Below, one piece after another: positions 1 to 10,854 of a stretch of DNA of 64,000 bases. Under the pieces are notes generated by a model. It was not told the origin of the DNA, searched no databases, and saw only the letters and a list, made by a program, of their open reading frames with translations. The stretch is taken from NCBI RefSeq assembly GCF_018294505.1, contig NC_057807.1, positions 135,004,747 through 135,068,746 on the forward strand, written 5' to 3'. How positions within the stretch are numbered: position 1 is the first letter of the stretch; each line of letters begins with the position of its first letter. Position numbers and translations under genes: made by a program. This DNA comes from Triticum aestivum. Taxonomy: Eukaryota; Streptophyta; Magnoliopsida; Poales; Poaceae.

Positions 1-627
1 ACGAATCCAGCCCTGCAATAGGGGTACGTCCTTTGATGGCCCCCAGTTGAGCCCTTGGCTGACCCATGACATCAGCCGCTATGGAGGGCCCGAGCGGAAG
101 ATGGGCGGCGGCTTCTGCCTGCTTCCCCTGGGAGCGGTTATGTAGAACCACTCCTGTTGCCACAAGCCGAGCTCCTCCTGGAAAGATCCCTCGGGCCATG
201 GAGCATCGGCCCTCCTGCTTACAACCGCCCCTCCGCACTCTGCTTGACGCCCCTCGATCATCTTCGGCTCGACGTTAAAGATTTTAAGCCACAAGCCAAA
301 GTGAGGGGTAGTGCGGAGGAAGTCTTCGCAAACGACAATGAATGATGAGATATGGAGGATGGACTCTAGAGCCAAGTCGTGGAATTCCAACCCATAGTAA
401 AACATGAGCCCTCTCACAAAAGGATCCATCGGGAAGCCTAAACCCCGACGGAGGTGGGACACAAACACGACGCTTTCACCGGGCTCGGGAGTGGGAATGA
501 CTTGCCCTTTGGTGGGCAACCTATGCAAAATCTCATAAGTCAGGTACTTGGCCTCTCTCAGCTTTTGCACGTCCTCTTCCGTGACGGAGGAGGGCATCCA
601 CCGGCCCTGTAGGTCGGAGCCGGACAT
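1..627 (-). pseudogene. Antisense Tat gene (clade a), exon 1, partial
   Basis: This is a minus-strand reading frame starting with ATG at 625-627 (protein begins MSGSDLQGRW). It aligns along its length with the T2 antisense protein at 10855-11718: the pattern SSVTEE, HRLP-KGQ-IPTP, LRGLGFP-PFVRGL-YYGL-FHDL and PHFGLWLK-FNV is shared. The region resembles the Pfam 'putative gypsy type transposon' family; this is recalled, not searched. A TAG at 79-81 interrupts it about 183 codons in, but the same frame continues with homology to T2 as far as base 1, so a single nonsense mutation is the likely damage. Later exons are outside the window. It is transcribed, if at all, opposite to gag-pol. Function is unknown. 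Confidence 0.7.
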
Positions 628-1172
628 CGTTGAAGGTCCGAGGCGCTCGAATCTGAGGCTCTGGGTGTTGGAGCTCGGGGCGAGGGGAAGATTCGATTGA
701 GGATTGAAGAAGAGAAACGAGCCTTGGTCCCATTATAAAGAGGGAGAATACCAAGAGCCGTCCCCGTGACCGTTTGGGACTCACCTTCGATAGACGAGGC
801 GTGGCGACGGGCACGGTTGGGTTACCCACATCCGTATTGATGGGAATCCCAGAATAAGGGGAACACGATCTCTGCTTCGACAAGACGTGCCAAGGAAACC
901 GCTTCGCTAAACGCGCTGAGGTGGTATAATAAAAAACGATTCAAGTAAAGGCTTGGTGGTGGTGTGACGTCATGCCACAAAATACGTCAGCAGATTGAAC
1001 CTGTGTACATATTATTCTCTCTACGGTAGAATGTGGAATTTGTTTTGCAGAGCCAGACACTATCCTGGTGTTCACAATCTTCTATGAATTATTTGGAGGA
1101 GGAACCCGCCTTGCAATGCCGAACAATATGCGCGCCGGACTCATCGTCATTGAAGCCTGGTTCAGGGGCTAC
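628..1172. other. Non-coding 3' region of T4
   Basis: This lies between the antisense gene start and the LTR. No supported reading frame is seen. The last bases (about 1160-1172, GGTTCAGGGGCTAC-like) are the plus-strand polypurine tract directly before the LTR. The same arrangement is seen in inverted orientation in T2 next to position 10307. Confidence 0.6.
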
Positions 1173-1654
1173 TGAGGGAGTCCTGGACTAGGGGGTGTCC
1201 GGATAGACGGACTATCATCATCGGCCGGACTACAAGACTATGAAGATACAATATTGAAGACTTCGTTCCGTGTCCGGATGGGACTTTCCTTGGCGTGGAA
1301 GGCAAGCTTGGCGATACGGATATGTAGATCTCCTACCATTGTAACCGACTCTGTGTAACCCTAGCCCTCTCCGGTGTCTATATAAACCGGAGGGTTTTAG
1401 TCCGTAGGACGAACAACGATTACAACAATCATACCATAGGCTAGCTTCTAGGGTTTAGCCTCCTTGATCTCGTGGTAGATCCACTCTTGTACTACCCATA
1501 TCATCAATATCAATCAAGCAGGAGTAGGGTTTTACCTCCATCGAGAGGGCCCGAACCTGGGTAAAAACATCGTGTCCCTTGTCTCCTGTTACCATCCGCC
1601 TAGGCGCACAGTTCGGGACCCCCTACCCGAGATCCGCCGGTTTTAACACCGACA
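1173..1654 (+). repeat. 3' LTR of T4 (482 bp)
   Basis: The LTR begins TGAGGGAGTCC and ends ACACCGACA, so it has TG...CA termini. It matches T2 LTRs (9827-10307 and 30441-30921) in inverted orientation and T1 LTRs in the same orientation. It contains a TATA-like box at 1379-1386. Confidence 0.92.
1379..1386 (+). promoter_or_regulatory. TATA-like box of the Tat LTR
   Basis: TATATAAA lies about 206 bp into the LTR. The same octamer is conserved in the T1 5' LTR at 35043-35050, consistent with the LTR promoter. The transcription start was not determined. Confidence 0.55.
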
Positions 1655-2306
1655 GGCCATACATGGGCCAGAAGTGAAAACGGGTTGGAATCATATTGGG
1701 TGGCCCAGATGACGCTACTTGGCCTAATTCGGATAGGGCGTAATGGGCCTTGGGTTAGCAGGCTGTAAATGGGCTATATGCGAACATGCCGTTAACAGGC
1801 TTTACATGGGCCGGCCCGCCACCTTTTGACCAAGTCAAATGGGCCAGCCTTTTCACAGGAATGGGCCTCTGTTGGGCTGTGCCATGTGTCGACGTATCAT
1901 AGGCGCCTTCTGTCCAATGAGTGGATGACATCTGTCCCAACGGTGAGCCGACACGTGTTTCCTCCAGCCAATGATGATTTTACACGTGGAAAATCCCCAT
2001 TGGTCGGGGCTATTAACGGGTTATCGGATCCAAAACCCGACTCGATAGCTTAACGGCATTCCGTTACGGTGATGCCATGTGTCGATCACCCTTGACGAGA
2101 GCACTTCTGTGACGCGCGATTTATCGTCATGGAAATGGACACTTCCGTGATGATAATTTTGGTAATGTCATGGAACACTTCTACGACAGCATAGGCATGA
2201 CTATCTTGATTCTGTCATAAATTTGTCATGGATGTACATGCATGACAAAAAACGCGACCTACTGTGACAAACAAGTATCATCACGGAAGTGTATTTTTTT
2301 GTTGTG
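1655..2306 (-). mobile_element. DNA-transposon terminal fragment (TIR type, unclassified)
   Basis: The sequence ends at about 2306 in TTTTTTTGTTGTG, which on the minus strand reads as a CACAACAAAAAAA terminus typical of Triticeae class II elements. It is rich in TGACA/TGTCA motifs and contains a perfect 17-bp inverted repeat (2139-2155 against 2276-2292). No transposase reading frame is present. The other end is cut off by T4 at 1654. I could not decide between Mutator and CACTA superfamily by eye. The 1655-2060 part is rich in GGCCCA and ACGTG words but holds no supported gene. Confidence 0.45.
2139..2292. repeat. Perfect 17-bp inverted repeat flanking about 120 bp
   Basis: ACACTTCCGTGATGATA at 2139-2155 is exactly the reverse complement of 2276-2292. 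The arms enclose about 120 bp with further short TGTCATG/CATGACA inversions, so the stretch could fold as a hairpin or be a small terminal-repeat unit at the transposon end. Confidence 0.7.
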
Positions 2307-2905
2307 TAGATCAGACGGTGGAGGGGAATCCGGCGGCTTACAGCGGCGGTCGACGGCGAGGTTGGCTCTGGTCAGTGGCGAGGTGCTCCGGTGTTCTGAG
2401 GCGGCGGCGGTGACGTCGGGGCGACGCGGCGGAGCAAGGCAAAGTTGAGGGTGGGGTCGATGGCGCTCAAGGACGTCAGAGTCGACACGGGTGAGGCAGT
2501 GCAGAGCCCGACGCTCCGTTCTCCGGTGGCGCGGCGGTCGAGCTCGAGGCGGTGGCGTCGGAGGTTCTTGAGCGGAAGAAGGATATTTGGGGGTGCTTAT
2601 CGACGAGGGGGTTTGGCTGGCAGAACTTGTAGGCAGGGGAAGGCTCACCGGCATCGGAACGGGCGACAGCGGCAATGATGAGATGTGATCGGCGAGGGCG
2701 CGGGGCTACATTGGTGGTTAGGATAGGGTTTTAGGGGGTGCGAGAGAGTAGAGGTAGGGCCTTATATAGGGCATCTACTTAGAGTAGTGGGCAAGCACTG
2801 ATCGCGATCCCGAGAAGATCGCGCACGGCGATGGTGAGTGCAAGTCGGAGAAGATCAGGCATGGTGGTTGCGGTCGAGCAGATGGGTGAGTGCCCGCCTG
2901 TCAGT

Positions 2906-2923
2906 GAGAGAGAGAGAGAGAGG
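2906..2923. repeat. (GA)n microsatellite
   Basis: A run of about nine GA units lies in the GC-rich leader of the LTR fragment. Confidence 0.9.
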
Positions 2924-3124
2924 GAAGGGAGTGGTCGGGTGGCCGATCGGGAGCGGCTCGAGCGCTTGCGTGCTAGGGCAGGCCGGCTCGGGCTCTGGTG
3001 GGCTACGACTCAGGTGCTGGCTGGGTTGGTTGGCCTGGCTGGCGCCTGGGGTCTTTCTATTTTCTTTTTGAATTTCTATAGAGAAAAAAAATAAAGTAAG
3101 AGGAAATAAAAATAGTTTTATATA

Positions 3125-3126
<2 letters not shown>

Positions 3127-3155
<29 letters not shown>
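3127..3155. repeat. (AT)n microsatellite
   Basis: A run of about 14 AT units is seen directly in the AT-rich part of the minus-strand LTR fragment. Confidence 0.95.
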
Positions 3156-3158
<3 letters not shown>

Positions 3159-3496
3159 CAAAAAATAAAACCTATACGATGGACTATTTTCCAGAGGCAA
3201 AATAAAAACTTTATAAAAACATTTTTTTGAAAAATCCAAATAAAACTCAGACTTGAATTCAAAACTTTTGGCATTGTTTTCTTGTGACATTTAGTGTCAT
3301 TTTAGCTCCTCTCATACTTTTGCTCAAGTATTTGTTAGGGATATTTGAAATGAATTTTCAAAGGCCAAGTTGAATCGAAATCAAATAAAACCCAAATGCC
3401 TCTGAAATTTCCAAATGGCACTCAATTCAAACAAAATACATAGATGCTTAGCTAATAATTGTAAAACATTCCAAATTAAAAATTTGGGATGTTACA

Positions 3497-4595
3497 CCAA
3501 AATTTCCAAGACATTCGACTAAGGTAAATTAAGTCCAACAAGAGCACCCGGTGTGTCGACACCCCGATTGGAGCCGCTAGCGTCTCGTAGTCAGGACACA
3601 ACCATCTATGCCAAGTGGACGATAGCCAAATACCCGAGTTTCCCCGAGGCGGCACCGTCGACCGCTAGGTGTTTTAGACCAGCACCATCAGCACTGGCCC
3701 ACCTGCTTATGTTGAACTAAGAAATCACAGGGACGCGACCCCCTATGCATTAATTATTTACTGGCATTATTATATTGGGAAAATTTTAGAATCAAAGTTG
3801 GGCCTTGCTGGAAGAGTTCTATTCAAAGACAATTTTTCAAAGTGGCCCCAAAAAAGCCCAAATGTGTTAGGAGCGCTCATCAAGCAAGATAACACCCATA
3901 TAACGGAAACTAGGGCAATAAGAGTGGAAAAACACCAAGGAAAAGGCCTAGCCCTCTACCCTTTACTAAGTGTATAGATGCATTAATTAAATAAGCAAGA
4001 TATTGTGATATCCCATGATATGCATGTCCCAACATGGAACAACCTGCAACTAGCAACACTATAAGAAGGCTGAGCAAAGCGGTAACACAGCCAAACAATG
4101 GTTTGGTAGGATAGTGGAGGTTAGGGGCTTACCATAGCAATTGGGAGGCAGACAATCAAGTGATAGGTAGCGAGACCAAACAATAGCATCGAGACATCCA
4201 ACAAAGAAAAATCTAGTAATGATATCCAAGGTAATGATCATCTTGTGTGGAATCCCGCTTGGAAGAAGATCGAATACATGAAGTAGTCGAACAAGCATAG
4301 TTGAAAGAATCCTCACACTTCGTATAGGAAACGAACGCTAACCAGAGAAGCAAACCGAAAAGAACAAATGACACGGTAGACACACATATCATAACTATGG
4401 CATGATGCACAATCAAGTATGATGCATGTCCGGTTTAATGAGTAATGCAAGGCAAAAGTGCAACAACCAATACTACACATTAAGTGAAGTTTAATATGCA
4501 ATGAGTTGCATGTTGACAAAACTCCACGTTCAAATATTTAGTTCACTCCCGTTTATGTAAATGTTAAGATTAAATGTTGTTAACCATGGCAAGAG
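3497..4595. other. Unresolved repetitive sequence
   Basis: There is no supported gene here. Minus-strand open frames (3910-4519) are short, overlapping and low in complexity. The minus-strand reading has the texture of a long gypsy LTR interior (short words such as CATGCATCAT, GTTGTTGCA and TGTGTGTC). I could not define ends or match it to any other part of this window. The last five bases (4591-4595, AAGAG) are the expected left target-site duplication of T3; its partner is outside the window. Confidence 0.4.
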
Positions 4596-4938
4596 TGTTG
4601 GTGTCAAAACCGGCGGATCTCGGGTAGGGGGTCCCGATTTGTGCATCTAAGGCTAATGGTAATAGGAGGCAAGGGACACGATGTTTTACCCAGGTTCGGG
4701 CCCTCTCGATGGAGGTAAAACCCTACTTCCTGCTTGATTGATCTTGATGATACGAGTATTACAAGAGTTGATCTACCACGAGATCGTAGAGGCTAAACCC
4801 TAGAAGCTAGCCTATGATGATTATGATCGTCCCTCTACGGACCAAACCGTCCGGTTTATATAGACACCGGAGGGGGCTAGGATTTACACAGAGTCGGTTA
4901 CAAAGAAGGAGATCTAATATCCGGATCGCCAAGCTTGT
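4596..4938 (-). repeat. T3 3' LTR, first piece
   Basis: The plus-strand sequence starts TGTTGGTGTCAAAACCGGCG, matching the inverted end of the other Tat LTRs. It stops at 4938 where the Sabrina-like element is inserted, and its last five bases, CTTGT, recur at 33816-33820. The remaining 129 bp are at 33821-33949. A TATA-like TTATATAGAC (minus-strand TATA) is present near 4856-4864. Confidence 0.9.
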
Positions 4939-5535
4939 TGATACGTCTCCAACGTATCTATAATTTTTGATTGCTCCATGCTGTATTATCTACTGTTTTA
5001 GGCAATATTGGGCTTTATTATCCACTTTTATATTATTTTTGGGACTAACCTATTAACTGGAGGCCGAGCCCAGATTTGCTGTTTTATGCCTATTTCAGTG
5101 TTTCGAGGAAAAGGAATATCAGACGGAGTCAAAACGGAACGAAATCAACTGGAGAAGTTATTTTTGGAAGGAAACCCACCTGATGGACTTGGACTCCACG
5201 TCAGAAGATAAGGGAGGTGCTCACGAGGGTGGGGGGTGCGCCCACCCCCCTAGGGCGCGCCCCCTGCCTCGTGGGGCCCCCGTAGCTCCACCGACGTACC
5301 TCTTGCACCCATATATACCTACATACCCTAAAACTTCCAGAACAGAAGATAGATCGGAAGTTCCACCGCCGCAAGCCTCTGTAGCCACCAAAAACCTCTC
5401 GGGAGCCTGCTCCAGCACCCTGCCTGAGGGGGATCCCATCACCGGTGGCCATCTTCATCATCCCGGCGCTATCCATGACGAGGAGGGAGTAGTTCACCCT
5501 CGGGGCTGATGGTATGTACCAGTAGCTATGTGTTT

Positions 5536-5574
<39 letters not shown>

Positions 5575-6593
5575 TTCTCTCCCGTGTTTCCTCTATGGCA
5601 TGATCTTGATGTATCCCGAGCTTTGCTATTGTAGTTGGATCTTATGATGTTTCGCCCCCTCTACTCTCTTGTGATGAATTGATTTTCCCCTTTGAAGTTA
5701 TCTTATCGGATTGAGTCTTTTATGAGAACACTTGATGTATGTGTTGCCGTGATTATTTGTGGTGACAATGGGATATCATGTGCCACTTGATGTATGTTTT
5801 GGTGATCAACTTGTGGGTTTCGTGACATTGGGGACCTATGCATAGGGGTTGGCACACGTTCTTGACTCTCCGATAGAAACTTTGGGGCACTCTTTGAAGT
5901 ACTTTGTGTTGGTTGGATGAATCTGAGATTGTGTGATGCATATCGTATAATCATGCCCACGGATACTTGAGGTGATAATGGAGTATCTAGGTGACATTAG
6001 GGTTTTGGTTGATTTGTGTCTTAAGGTGTTATTCTAGTACGAACTCTTTTATAGATTGATCCGAAAGAATAACTTTGAGGTGGTTTCGTACCCTACCATA
6101 ATATCTACGTTTGTTCTCCGCAATTAGTGGCATCGGAGTGACTCTTTGTTGCATGTTGAGGGCTTGTTATATGATCTATATATGTTATTATTGTTGAGAG
6201 AACTTGCACTAGTGAAAGTATGAACCCTAGGCCTTGTTTCCTATCATTGCAATACCGTTTATGCTCACTTTTACCGTTAGTTACCTTGCTGTTTTTATTA
6301 TTTCAGATTAATAAAACCTATATCTACTATCTACTTTGCACTTGTATCACCATCTCTTCGCCGAACTAGTGCACCTATACAATTTACCATTGTATTGGGT
6401 GTGTTGTGGACACAAGATACTCTTTGTTATTTGGTTGCAGGGTTGTTTGAGAGAGACCATCTTCATCCTATGCCTCCTACGGATTGATAAACCTTAGGTC
6501 ATCCACTTGAGGGAAATTTGCTACTGTCCTACAAACCTGTGCACTTGCAGGCCCAACAACGTCTACAAGAAGAAGGTTGTGTAGTAGACATCA
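4939..6593 (+). repeat. 5' LTR of the Sabrina-like element (1655 bp)
   Basis: It begins TGATACGTCTCCAACGTATC and ends GTAGTAGACATCA. Its copy at 32179-33815 is 18 bp shorter. That difference is explained exactly by the (TC)n run, 34 nt at 5538-5571 against 16 nt at 32778-32793. A TATA-like CATATATACC lies near 5310. The 108-codon frames found in both LTR copies (5183-5509 and 32423-32749) are regarded as chance. Confidence 0.93.
5538..5571. repeat. (TC)17 microsatellite
   Basis: There are 17 TC units here, against 8 units at the same place in the 3' LTR (32778-32793). It accounts for the whole length difference between the two LTRs. Confidence 0.95.
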
Positions 6594-6603
6594 AGCTCTT
6601 TTC

Positions 6604-6621
6604 TGGCGCCGTTGCCGGGGA
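6604..6621 (+). promoter_or_regulatory. Primer binding site, tRNA-Asp type
   Basis: TGGCGCCGTTGCCGGGGA lies 10 bases after the 5' LTR end. This is the characteristic minus-strand primer site of Athila-lineage elements and fixes the element's orientation and lineage. Confidence 0.85.
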
Positions 6622-6651
6622 GGTTAGCGCTTGAAGGTATATCTTTAGATC

Positions 6652-7482
6652 TTGCAATCGAATCTTTTTGTTTCTTGTTTTATTACTAGTTTAGTTTATA
6701 AAAGAAAACTACAAAAAATGGAATTGAGAGTGCCTCATATGCTTCATCTTTTTAATGTCTTTCGTGAAAATGATGGGAAGGAAAATTGTGCTCAAGTACT
6801 AGAAGAAGAATTACATAGAATGCTTGGCATAAAATATGTTAATGATGAGCATGATTGCAATGTTGTTAGTATGAATTCCTTGAATATCCATGATGCTAAT
6901 GATATGCAAAGCCACAAGCTTGGGGAAGCTATGTTTGATGAAGATGATATTTTTTGTCCCCCAAGCTTTGATGAGCAAATTTACTATGCTGAAAGCATGC
7001 CTCCTATCTATGATGATTATTGTGATGACACGTATGCTTTAAAGAATAATGATAACCATGAAACTTGTCATCTTGATCTTAATTTTCAATCACATGATAG
7101 TTATTTTGTTGAGTTTGCTCCCACTACTATTCATGAGAAGAATTTTGCTTATGTGGAGAGTAGTAAATTTTTTATGCTTGTAGATCATGAAAAGAATGCT
7201 TTAGGTGCTGGTTACATTGTTGAATTCATTCATGATGCTACTGAGAATTATTATGAGGGAGGAACATATGCTTGTAGGAATTGCAATAATATCAAGTTTC
7301 CTCTCTATGTGCTTCAACTTTTGAAGATATGCTTGTTTTACCTTCCTATGCTAGTTGATTATCGTTCCCATAAGTTGTTTGCTCACAAAATCCCTATGCA
7401 TAGGAAGTGGGTTAGACTTAAAAGTTCTAGTCATATGCTTCATGATGCTTCCGTTATGTTCCAATTCTTATCTTTTATGTGA
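6652..7482 (+). CDS. Unknown protein of the Sabrina-like element
   Basis: This open frame of 276 codons is most likely translated from the second ATG at 6718 (MELRVPHML, 254 residues), because the first 22 codons run from the leader. The protein is acidic in its first half, with many Asp, Glu and Asn residues (HDANDMQSHKLGEAMFDEDD, PPIYDDYCDD), and has a CRNC pair near its C-terminal third and a hydrophobic stretch (LYVLQLLKICLFYLPMLV). No Gag zinc knuckle, protease, reverse transcriptase or integrase motif is present. Related frames are, from memory, common in Sabrina-type Athila derivatives, but no function is known to me. It is the only gene of this element. The frame is intact in an element with about 3% LTR divergence. 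It could be a remnant of a Gag-like N-terminus. Confidence 0.7.
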   Translation: MQSNLFVSCFITSLVYKRKLQKMELRVPHMLHLFNVFRENDGKENCAQVLEEELHRMLGIKYVNDEHDCNVVSMNSLNIHDANDMQSHKLGEAMFDEDDIFCPPSFDEQIYYAESMPPIYDDYCDDTYALKNNDNHETCHLDLNFQSHDSYFVEFAPTTIHEKNFAYVESSKFFMLVDHEKNALGAGYIVEFIHDATENYYEGGTYACRNCNNIKFPLYVLQLLKICLFYLPMLVDYRSHKLFAHKIPMHRKWVRLKSSSHMLHDASVMFQFLSFM

Positions 7483-9826
7483 GCATCATTGTCATCATCA
7501 TGCCTAGCTAGAAAGGCACTAAAGAAAAGCGCTTGTTGGGAGACAACCCAATACTTATTCTTACTGTTTTTGTGTGTTCACATGATTATGCTACTGTAGC
7601 AATCATGTTTTATAGCTTTTGTTTCAATAAAGTGCCAAGTAAGACCTTTAGGATGGCTTACGGTGATAGTTGTGTTGATCCTGCTGAAAATCAGAAACTT
7701 TTGCACCCCGTAAATTAGTTTTGTTAATTCACATAAACGTGCTTCTGGTCTGATTCTTTTTCTCTGGATTGGTAAACGAATTGCTTAGGACTTCCTAATT
7801 TGGTAGGATTTTTGGAGTTCCATAAGGATACGTTTGATACAGATTACTACAGACTGTTCTGTTTTTGACAGATTCTGTTTTCTATGTGTTGTTTGCTTAT
7901 TTTGATGAATCTATGAGTAGTATCGGAGGGTATGAACCATAGATAAGTTAGAATACAGTAGATATTACACCAATATGAATTTATAATGAGTTCATTACAG
8001 TACCTAAGTGGTTGTTTTATTTTCTTATACTAACGGATCTTACGGGTTTTCTGTTAAGTTTTGTGTTGTGAAGTTTTCAAGTTTTGGGTAAAGATTCGAT
8101 GGACTACGGAATAAGGACTGGCAAGAGCCTAAGCTTGGGGATGCCCAAGGCACCCCAAGTTAATATTCAAGGACAACCAAGAGCCTAAGCTTGGGGATGC
8201 CTCGGAAGGCATCCCCTCTTTCGTCTTCGTTCATCGATAACTTTACTTGGAGCTATACTTTTATTCACCACATGATATGTGTTTTGCTTGGAGCGTCATT
8301 TTATTTTGTTATTATTTGCTTGCTGTTATTTAGAATAATGTTTTGAATCTTTAGTTTCAATAAAGAAGTCAAGGATAGCCTTTGCCATGCTTATTTTGCT
8401 AGTATACATGTTGCTGTTTGAAAAACAGAAAGTTTACCGCTGTTGCAAAAATCCCCTAGAAAAGTTAGAGAGTGGTATAATGTTGAATATTTTTGCATAT
8501 TGAGCTCTGATAAATTTATTACAGTGGGAATTTTAGTTCATAATTTTTGGAGTCAGGGAAGTATTGATACTCTTGCATTCTTTACAGACTGTACTGTTTT
8601 GGCAGATTTCTGTTATGGTTGTATTGTTTGCATATGTTTGCTTGATTAATGATTCTATTTGAGGATAGGAGTATTAAATATGCAGAGCCATTTAGTATGC
8701 AATGTTGAATAATTATTTAAGTTATTTTTTACAGTAGAAAATGATAAGGTTTTGCATTGGTTTATACTAACCTATCTCACGAGTTCTTGTTGAGTTTGTT
8801 GTGAATGAAGCTTTTGATAAAAAGAGAAACCATGATATGAGAGGAATTAAGGAGACACAAAAGCTCAAGCTTGGGGATGCCCAAGGCACCCCAAGATAAT
8901 ATTTCAAGAAGTCTCAAGCATCTAAGCTTGGGGATGCCCCAGTAGGCATCCCACCTACCGGGTTAGTATCGGTTAGTATCGGTTGAGCCTAAGTTTTTGC
9001 TTCTTCACATGAGTTGTGCTATCCTTGCAATGTAGTTTTCTTTAGATTTGCTTGCTGTTGTAATAAAGTATCAAGATCTGAAATTATTAAATGGGAGAGT
9101 CTTCACATAGTTGCATAATTATTCGACCACTCATTGATCTTCACTTATATCTTTCGGAGTAGTTTTTGTTATTGCTCTAGTACTTCACTTATATCTTTTA
9201 GAGCATGGTGGTAGTTTTATTTTGAGAAATATATGAACTCTCATGCTTCACTTAGATTATTTTGAGAGTTGTTAATAGCATGGTAATTCGCTTAAATAAT
9301 CCTAATATGCTTGGTATTCAAGATTTGTAAGAATTCTTATGAGTGTGTTGAATACTAAGAAAAGTTTGGTGCTTGATAATTCTTTTGAGATATGGAGGTA
9401 GTGATATTAAAGTCATGCTAGATGGGTGATTATGAATTTAAAGAATGCTTGTGTTGAAGTTAGAAACTCCCGTAGCATGCACGTATGGTTAAAGTTGTGT
9501 AACAAATTTGAAACATGAAGTGTACCTGGCTTGTGCATCCTTATGAGTGGCGGTCGGGGACGAGCTATGGTCTTTTCCTACCAATCTATCCCCCTAGGAG
9601 CATGCGCGTAGTACTTGGTTTTTGATGACTTCTAAATTTTTGCAATAAGTATATGAGTTCTTTTGACTAATGTTGAGTCCATGGATTATACGCACTTTTA
9701 CCTTTCCGCTATTGCTAGCCTCTTCGGTACCGTGCATTGCCCTTTCTCACCTTGAGAGTTGGTGCAAACTTTGCCGGTGCATCCAAACCCCGTGATACAA
9801 TATGCTCTATCACACATAAACCTCCC
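7483..9826 (+). repeat. Non-coding internal region with two diverged tandem units (about 735 bp)
   Basis: Two successive units (about 7540-8270 and 8275-9010) share the same order of landmarks: a CAATAAAG start, a GTTTTGACAGATT-CTGTT stretch, a 'TATACTAAC-GATCT-AC' stretch and a closing pair of hairpins. The first hairpin in each is CTTGGGG...CCCCAAG (8134-8159 and 8870-8895); the second is GGGGATGCC...GGCATCCC(C) (8193-8216 and 8930-8952). A third CAATAAAG-like start occurs near 9060. No supported gene is present; frames at 7533-7718 and 8443-8649 are short and AT-rich. The region ends at the T2 insertion point, with CTCCC at 9822-9826. Confidence 0.65.
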
Positions 9827-10307
9827 TGTCTGTGTCAAAACCGGCGGATCTCGGGTAGGGGGTCCCGAACTGTGCGTCTAGGCGGATGGTAACAGGAGAC
9901 GAGGGACACGATGTTTTACCCAGGTTCGGGCCCTCTTGATGGAGGTAAAACCCTACGTCCTGCTTGATTAATATTGATGATGTGTATTACAAGAGTGGAT
10001 CTACCACGAGATCAAGGAGGCTAAACCCTAGAAGCTAGCCTATGGTATGATTGTTGTAATGGTTGTTGTGTCCTACGGACTAAAACCCTCCGGTTTATAT
10101 AGACACCGGTTAGGGCTAGGGTTACATAGAGTCGGTTACAATGGTAGGAGATCTACATATCCGTATCGCCAAGCTTGCCTTCCACGCCAAGGAAAGTCCC
10201 ATCTGGACACGGGGCAAAGTCTTCAATCTTGTATCTTCGTAGTCTTGGAGTCCGGCTGACGATGATAGTCCGGCTGTCCGGACACCCCCTAGTCCAGGAC
10301 TCCCTCA
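9827..10307 (-). repeat. 3' LTR of T2 (481 bp)
   Basis: On the plus strand it begins TGTCTGTGTCAAAACC and ends GGACTCCCTCA. It matches 30441-30921 with about 13 differences. The sequence right after it (10308 onward, GTAGCCCCTGAACC) is the inverted polypurine tract. Confidence 0.93.
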
Positions 10308-10854
10308 GTAGCCCCTGAACCAGGCTTCAATGACGATGAGTCCGACGCGCATATTGTTCGGCATTGCAAGGCGGGTTCCTCCTCCGAATAATCCATAGAA
10401 GATTGTGAACACCAGGATAGTGTCCTGCTCTGCAAAATAATTTCCACATTCCACCGTAGAGATAATAATATGTACACTTTGCTGACGTATTTTGTGGCAT
10501 GATGTCACACCACTATCAAGCCTTTACTTGAATCGTTTTTTAATATACCACCTCAGCGCGTTTAGCGAAGCGGTTTCCTTGGCACGTCTTGTCGAAGCAG
10601 AGATCGTGTTCCCCTTATTCCGGGATTCTCATCAATACAGACATGGCTAACCCAACCGCGCCATTGATGGTGGCGCTTGGGAGATGAGCGAGTTTTACCA
10701 GGCCGGTGGGGACGCATAGTCTTCGTCCGCCCATATATAAGGGGATAAGGATTCACCCTTTCACCTACACCTTCTTCCTCCTTTGCTTATCCATCCCCGC
10801 GTACTCGAGCTCCAGCGCCCAAGTCCGCGCATCTCGTCTCGACCTTCTCTGACC

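Larger units (their letters stand above)
1..1654 (+). mobile_element. Tat-lineage Ty3/gypsy element T4, 3' end only
   Basis: This is the 3' portion of a plus-strand LTR retrotransposon that begins upstream of the window. The visible parts are an antisense gene fragment (minus strand, 1-627), an untranslated stretch, a polypurine tract at about 1160-1172 and a complete 3' LTR at 1173-1654. The LTR is closely similar to those of T2 (481 bp) and belongs to the same length class (482 bp). The Tat assignment rests on similarity of the LTR and antisense gene to T1 and T2, which carry Tat-type gag-pol. The expected 5-bp target duplication would begin at 1655, but its partner is outside the window. 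Confidence 0.85.
2307..3496 (-). repeat. Gypsy LTR fragment, minus strand
   Basis: Read on the minus strand, the segment starts at 3496 with TGTAACATCCCAAATTTTTA, the usual start of a class of long chromovirus LTRs in grasses. It then has about 450 bp of AT-rich sequence, a (GA/CT)n tract, a TATA-like box (2761-2769) and a GC-rich leader. The same order of AT-rich start and GC-rich block is seen in the 4.1-kb LTR at 12396. It is truncated at about 2307 by the DNA-transposon end. Open frames in the GC-rich part (for example 2259-2675 minus and 2831-3094 plus) have only compositional support. It contains an (AT)n run at 3127-3155. Confidence 0.5.

Noticed and set aside
2259..2675. 138-codon minus-strand frame in GC-rich sequence
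   Set aside because: It spans the border between a DNA-transposon end and an LTR leader and has biased Ser/Pro/Arg composition, so it is not one gene.
3910..4519. Overlapping minus-strand frames with membrane-like composition
   Set aside because: AT-rich repetitive sequence produces hydrophobic runs by chance; no frame exceeds 85 codons and none has a known motif.
5183..5509. 108-codon frame in the Sabrina-like LTR, same length in the other LTR (32423-32749)
   Set aside because: It lies in the LTR leader with low-complexity Pro/Gly/Arg composition; the two copies are similar only because they were identical at insertion.
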